Assembly (NCBI GenBank): GCA_905331475.1
Contig: CAJNYU010003377.1
Span: 124,001 to 188,000, forward strand
Source of the DNA: Rotaria socialis
Taxonomy: Eukaryota > Rotifera > Eurotatoria > Philodinida > Philodinidae
Length of the DNA stretch: 64,000 bases
Direction: 5' to 3'
The notes below the pieces were generated by a model. The model did no database searches. It worked only from the letters and a program-made list of their open reading frames with translations, and had not been told where the DNA came from. Position 1 is the first letter of the stretch; each line of letters starts with the position of its first letter. This document shows, in pieces, positions 60,357 to 64,000 of the stretch. The position numbers and the translations under genes were made by a program.

Positions 60357-61184
60357 TCATATGTATATTATTTCTGTTCGATAATTAATTGCTTTCATTT
60401 TTTTTTTCTATTAAACATCGAATTTTGAATAAAAACTAACCTAAATTATATAATCTATGATCAATTAAGTACTCTTTAAAAAAAACACAAATCATAACAT
60501 CGATATCTGATCACTCTATGAGAATCTAAAGAAAATAATGAATTCATTCACGCGACTAGAAATCTATGAAAATTCTCGTTCAGATTTAAATATTGTTATT
60601 AGCTTTTGTTGTCTTCGATCAATCAAATCGATTTCAATTCTTTTGTTTTTCTTTATATTTTGGCCAATAGGGTAACTAGCGTATCTCTGACGATCACAAT
60701 TATGATTTAAAATAGTGCACATGCTAATCTTGCATTTTTACATTTAAATTCGAACTGTCATTATGTGGATTAAAATTTTTTAATGCGGTGCGAAGCAGAA
60801 GCATTCATGTAGCCCGTCGCGAGTTTATTTACAGCTGGTCTAAGATAATGAATCATGGAGATAATTAATCGATCAATCGAGATCGACCCTTAAGAATGTA
60901 TCGCCAAGTAAGAATAGAGTTTTATCAGGAATGAATTTCATCATGTCGACATAGAATGCATTCAAGATTTCTCTGAATTGAAGATTTTTCGTGAAGATCC
61001 GTATTCGTACTTCGCATCGCATTTCGTATACGAGTGAAACTCGAATACCATCTAGTTTAATATTTGACTTTCATCTAAATATTGAAGTTAAAATAATATT
61101 TAATCAAAATTAATTTACACATTAGTTTTTATTGTCTGAAACATATACAAATCATAGTATTCAGTTAAGTATAGAAGAAAAAGT
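60357..61184. other. Convergent spacer
   Basis: 828 bp between the membrane protein (+) and the hydrolase (-). No gene recognised. Confidence 0.55.
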
Positions 61185-62652
61185 TCACATTCGAAGACAA
61201 CATACAGGACACGCCAGTTCTGTATTAGCTGGTGAATGACAAGATACTATGGATCCATTTGAACTCTAATAATATAAATAGATAACTGTATTATTTAATC
61301 GATTAAGAAATAAACTTACCCAAATAACATGAAGTAATGCGGTAGCAACACTCATTGGATCAGTTCGTTCTTCTAGTGATTGTTCGATAGCTGTTCGAGT
61401 ACGAGGTACAATACCATGAAAGATCTTTGTCGTTGTTGTCTCTCTATTTATACTAACAGTCACTGTTTGATCAAGATTGACTAATTTATCCGATAGCCTA
61501 ATTGCAAGTGCTTTGATTTCTTCAGGTATTTGTTCAAGGTAAATATTTTTTCGATTTCTCACTTCAGCTACAATTGTCTCTCCATTTTTTACTTGTCCTG
61601 CGATTGGTAGAGCCAGCCAATAAAAACGTTTTTCTGACAAATAACCTCGATGACACCAAACTATGCGTGTTGGCCATGGATTTCTACTATGATTATTCAT
61701 CCAGACTATCGTATCGTGTCTTTGTTTTTCCAGTTTGCCAATTTTTATCCGATAGTGATAACCATCATTAAAACTTTCTCTACTGTGCTGTTCTAATGAT
61801 TGTGTCCACACACGAGCTGCTGACTTATTTTTATCACTGCTATTCTGTCCAGTCATAGATATGGCGAATGGAAGATTTCGCAGATTCAAGGGTGATACAC
61901 TATTTGGATGGCTATTAATAACACTGGCTGCTGCCAATCGATCTGCCATACGTGGTGCTAACTGAAAGACACCATCACCTCCTGATGAAGAAATACCAAT
62001 GAGAAAAACTCGATTCGTATTAACTTCATTGACAATAGTCAGATGTCCAATGAGACGATCTAACATTAAATCAATATATTCTTGTTGCCAATCTGTTGAA
62101 CAACGTGGTACAACCCAAATAGAACCATCGTCATTAAGTTTTATATCTTCATCATTTATTGATTTTTCGTAGTTATTCATAAGAATCCATAAACTGCGGC
62201 CAGTGACTGGCCAGTTTCCATTATTAATGCCTTGCGACCATCGAAATAGTTTACCTGATGGTGTATGAATAAACGTTCGTTCATTCAGCTCTTTTTCATA
62301 AACTATTTTTTTCGATTCAACGAGCTGATTCCATATTTCAGAAAATGCATCATCCGCTTCTTTTTTAGTAAGGCCAGGTAAAGTATCTTTCGTCTAAAAC
62401 AACAACAACAACAACAACTCTAATTACTTCGTTTGTGTATATTCTAAATGTTTACTTCCTCATTGAACTGTTGAAAATTTTCTTGATCAACATTTTCTGA
62501 AATTTCGTTAACAATCGAAAAAGAGAATAATTTACGTCTGGTAAATTCATTCTAAGCAAAACAAATAATTTGCATTCAAATACATATTACGTCTATTTCA
62601 TACATACGTTCGACCTGCATTTGACACATTTTAATAGTTGACTAAATGCCAT
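61185..62652 (-). CDS. Alpha/beta hydrolase of bacterial PHB-depolymerase/esterase-like type
   Basis: Exons 62608-62652, 62456-62551, 61320-62393 and 61185-61265 give 431 residues. The core in exon 3 has FLIGISSSGGDGVFQLAPRM, where the GxSSGG forms a nucleophile elbow (Ser), followed by AAASVINSHPN and LRNLPFAISM, blocks seen in bacterial predicted alpha/beta hydrolases. Active-site acid and His are not certain by eye; a candidate His region is in WMNNHSRNPWP. The C-terminal exon adds a Cys-rich tail (ELACPVCCLRM). No signal peptide is evident. It probably hydrolyses an ester or peptide bond. The short N-terminal exons, absent from bacterial proteins, mark domestication of an acquired gene; horizontal transfer is an inference. 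Start chosen at 62652 because it opens the frame into exon 2. Confidence 0.72.
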
Positions 62653-63285
62653 GTTTGTTCGTTTGAATCGGAATTCGTTTCATTTTACATACATCTGCGA
62701 AATGAATTTCGATGCGCTGAAAAAGTTGTTTTGGTTTAAAAGGAAAAGTGGAGTTGTTTTTGTTTTTGTTCGCATTTAACAGTGAAGAAATGAAAATCTG
62801 TCTTTTTCTTGTCAAGGTGAAAAACAAAAATCGATTATTCACAATCATAATTGATGAAGAAATGCACAACTGTTTCACACGTGTTAACCATCATGAAATA
62901 TAAAATAAGATTTAAAAGTTTTTCGGTACACTTAAAATTTATCAACAAAATCATTTTGTTTTATTTGATCAATATTTTGACAATGCTATCACTATTGATA
63001 TAGAAAGTAAATATTATTTTATTTTATTTTAACTCAAAAGAATCACATAAGTAACATGCGGTCATTTTCACATTGGCATCACTCTTCAAACACAAGATAG
63101 ATAGATATATGCACAATAGATTGTTTCTACCATTTCATCGGCAATATAAAAATACACTCAATTCAAGAGAAAACCTAAGGTAAAAATTGATATTATGTAG
63201 AAATTTCTAGAACTTATTCAATGCGAAGCATTTTCGTATTGGAACTAATTTATCTATGTATAATTTTCTCTTTTTTACATAGATC
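62653..63285. other. Divergent spacer
   Basis: 633 bp between the hydrolase and the small secreted protein; includes promoters of both by position. Ends in CTCTTTTTTACATAG before the next start. Confidence 0.55.
63268..63282 (+). promoter_or_regulatory. Putative trans-splice acceptor
   Basis: CTCTTTTTTACATAG lies three bases before the ATG at 63286, the same arrangement as at MRPL43 and several F-box genes. Confidence 0.5.
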
Positions 63286-63639
63286 ATGAATTATTGGTTA
63301 ATCTTTTCGTGTTTATTTGCTACATGTTTAGCTGTTGCCTATGGCCAATTAGGTTTTTCAACATCAACTGGTCGTCCAATTTCAACAACAGGCCGTCCAA
63401 TTTCAACAACAGGTCGTCCAATTTCAACAACAGGCCGTCCAGTTTCAACAACTGCTGGTAGCTCATTAAAATGCGTTTGTTCGTGTTGTTCTGGTCTTCG
63501 TTGTAAACCAGTGGCACTTCAATCATTTGTTGATACAACATGCATAGTAAAAGCATGTAAAGAGAAATGTAAAGTTTTTGAACCAAAACATTGCGATCAT
63601 ACATTTATGGGTACAAACGATGCATATTGCACTGTTTAA
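63286..63639 (+). CDS. Small secreted Cys-rich protein with TGRPIST repeats
   Basis: A single exon of 117 residues. Residues 1-20 are a signal peptide (MNYWLIFSCLFATCLAVAYG). Four tandem copies of an 8-residue STTGRPI repeat (24-bp units, about 63366-63455) form a Thr-rich, probably O-glycosylated stalk. The last ~57 residues have ten cysteines, including CVCSCC, suggesting a compact disulfide-bonded domain. Family not recognised. A mucin-like secreted factor is a reasonable reading. The small size, repeat and lack of introns resemble other rotifer secreted repeat proteins in this window. Confidence 0.65.
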   Translation: MNYWLIFSCLFATCLAVAYGQLGFSTSTGRPISTTGRPISTTGRPISTTGRPVSTTAGSSLKCVCSCCSGLRCKPVALQSFVDTTCIVKACKEKCKVFEPKHCDHTFMGTNDAYCTV

Positions 63640-63870
63640 TTTAAGAAAAAAATAAAATTTTCAACTCTATCGAATGCTTTTTTCCATCAGCTAGACAGTA
63701 TTGTCTTTTTAATTGGAATAAAACTTTATCCATTATGGTTGATACAGTTCGAGTCAACGCTCATGTTCGTTTCGAATCTGATTCATCGAATGTTTTTATA
63801 ATGCAGAAATCATTTGATTTCATATATGAAAGATTTTGTAATAGAACAAAAAATACGTGAACTATCAAGC

Positions 63871-64000
63871 CTATAAAATGTTTTCAAAACCTGATGGTGG
63901 ACGATCGACAATTGACGTATCTGTGATTATCTTTAATGCTCGTCGTAAGTAGCCCGTTCGATATTCAGCTTCATCTTTTAGCAAACCTTTTACTTCATTA
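63871..64000 (-). CDS. 3' end of an unidentified gene
   Basis: The minus strand from the window edge is open and ends with a TAG at 63871-63873, encoding 42 residues such as KDEAEYRTGYLRRALKIITD and VDRPPSGFENIL. Regular charge pattern and codon use suggest a true exon; the rest lies outside the window, so no family is assigned. Confidence 0.5.
   Translation of the reverse strand, partial: NEVKGLLKDEAEYRTGYLRRALKIITDTSIVDRPPSGFENIL

Overview
The window looks like nuclear DNA of a bdelloid rotifer (Adineta/Rotaria type). The case rests on AT-rich spacers, mostly 50-60 bp GT-AG introns, a histone H2A with the long C-terminal tail described for bdelloids, an arginine ADP-ribosyltransferase-type N-terminal module and a GPCR fragment of kinds common in rotifer genomes, AA15 chitin/cellulose oxidases, and polypyrimidine-AG sites just upstream of many start codons, as expected where a spliced leader is trans-spliced. 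Species cannot be fixed from the sequence.

Layout. 0-10.8 kb: a Ly6/three-finger GPI protein (-), an APC-type amino-acid/choline permease (+), two tandem AA15 lytic polysaccharide monooxygenases with C-terminal chitin-binding modules (+), a complete 12-exon FBXO9 (-) and a Cys-rich GPI-like protein (-). 10.8-19.5 kb: gene-poor, with a broken ADP-ribosyltransferase-type fragment, a sphingomyelin-synthase-like membrane protein (-), a secreted Ser/Asp-rich repeat protein and an 85-bp MITE. 19.5-29.9 kb: an array of seven related F-box genes on the + strand, five intact and two decayed; the first two stops/starts are only 26 bp apart with a splice acceptor between. 30-35.3 kb: MRPL43, FICD (ER Fic AMPylase) and an orphan seven-exon Cys/His-rich gene. 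35.8-41.6 kb: EDEM3 (-), an ER mannosidase of ERAD, 11 exons with two oversized introns. 44.5-48.4 kb: COQ3, then H4 (-), H2B (-) and H2A (+), each with a 3' stem-loop. 48.4-58.5 kb: gene-poor, holding a pogo-like element, a GPCR relic, a 930-bp hAT element and a piggyBac-like element. 58.5-64 kb: an orphan type I membrane protein, a bacterial-looking alpha/beta hydrolase (-), a small secreted Cys-rich protein and the 3' end of a further gene (-).

Common threads: three genes act in ER protein quality control or ubiquitin ligation (FICD, EDEM3, FBXO9), but nothing shows that they are co-regulated. The most distinctive signals are the expanding and decaying F-box family with possible operon structure, the paired AA15 oxidases, and four short non-autonomous DNA transposons with intact target-site duplications (8 bp, 8 bp, 8 bp and 2 bp TA) plus one TTAA-flanked element. 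Exon structures were assembled by eye from splice sites and reading-frame continuity; no similarity search was run.
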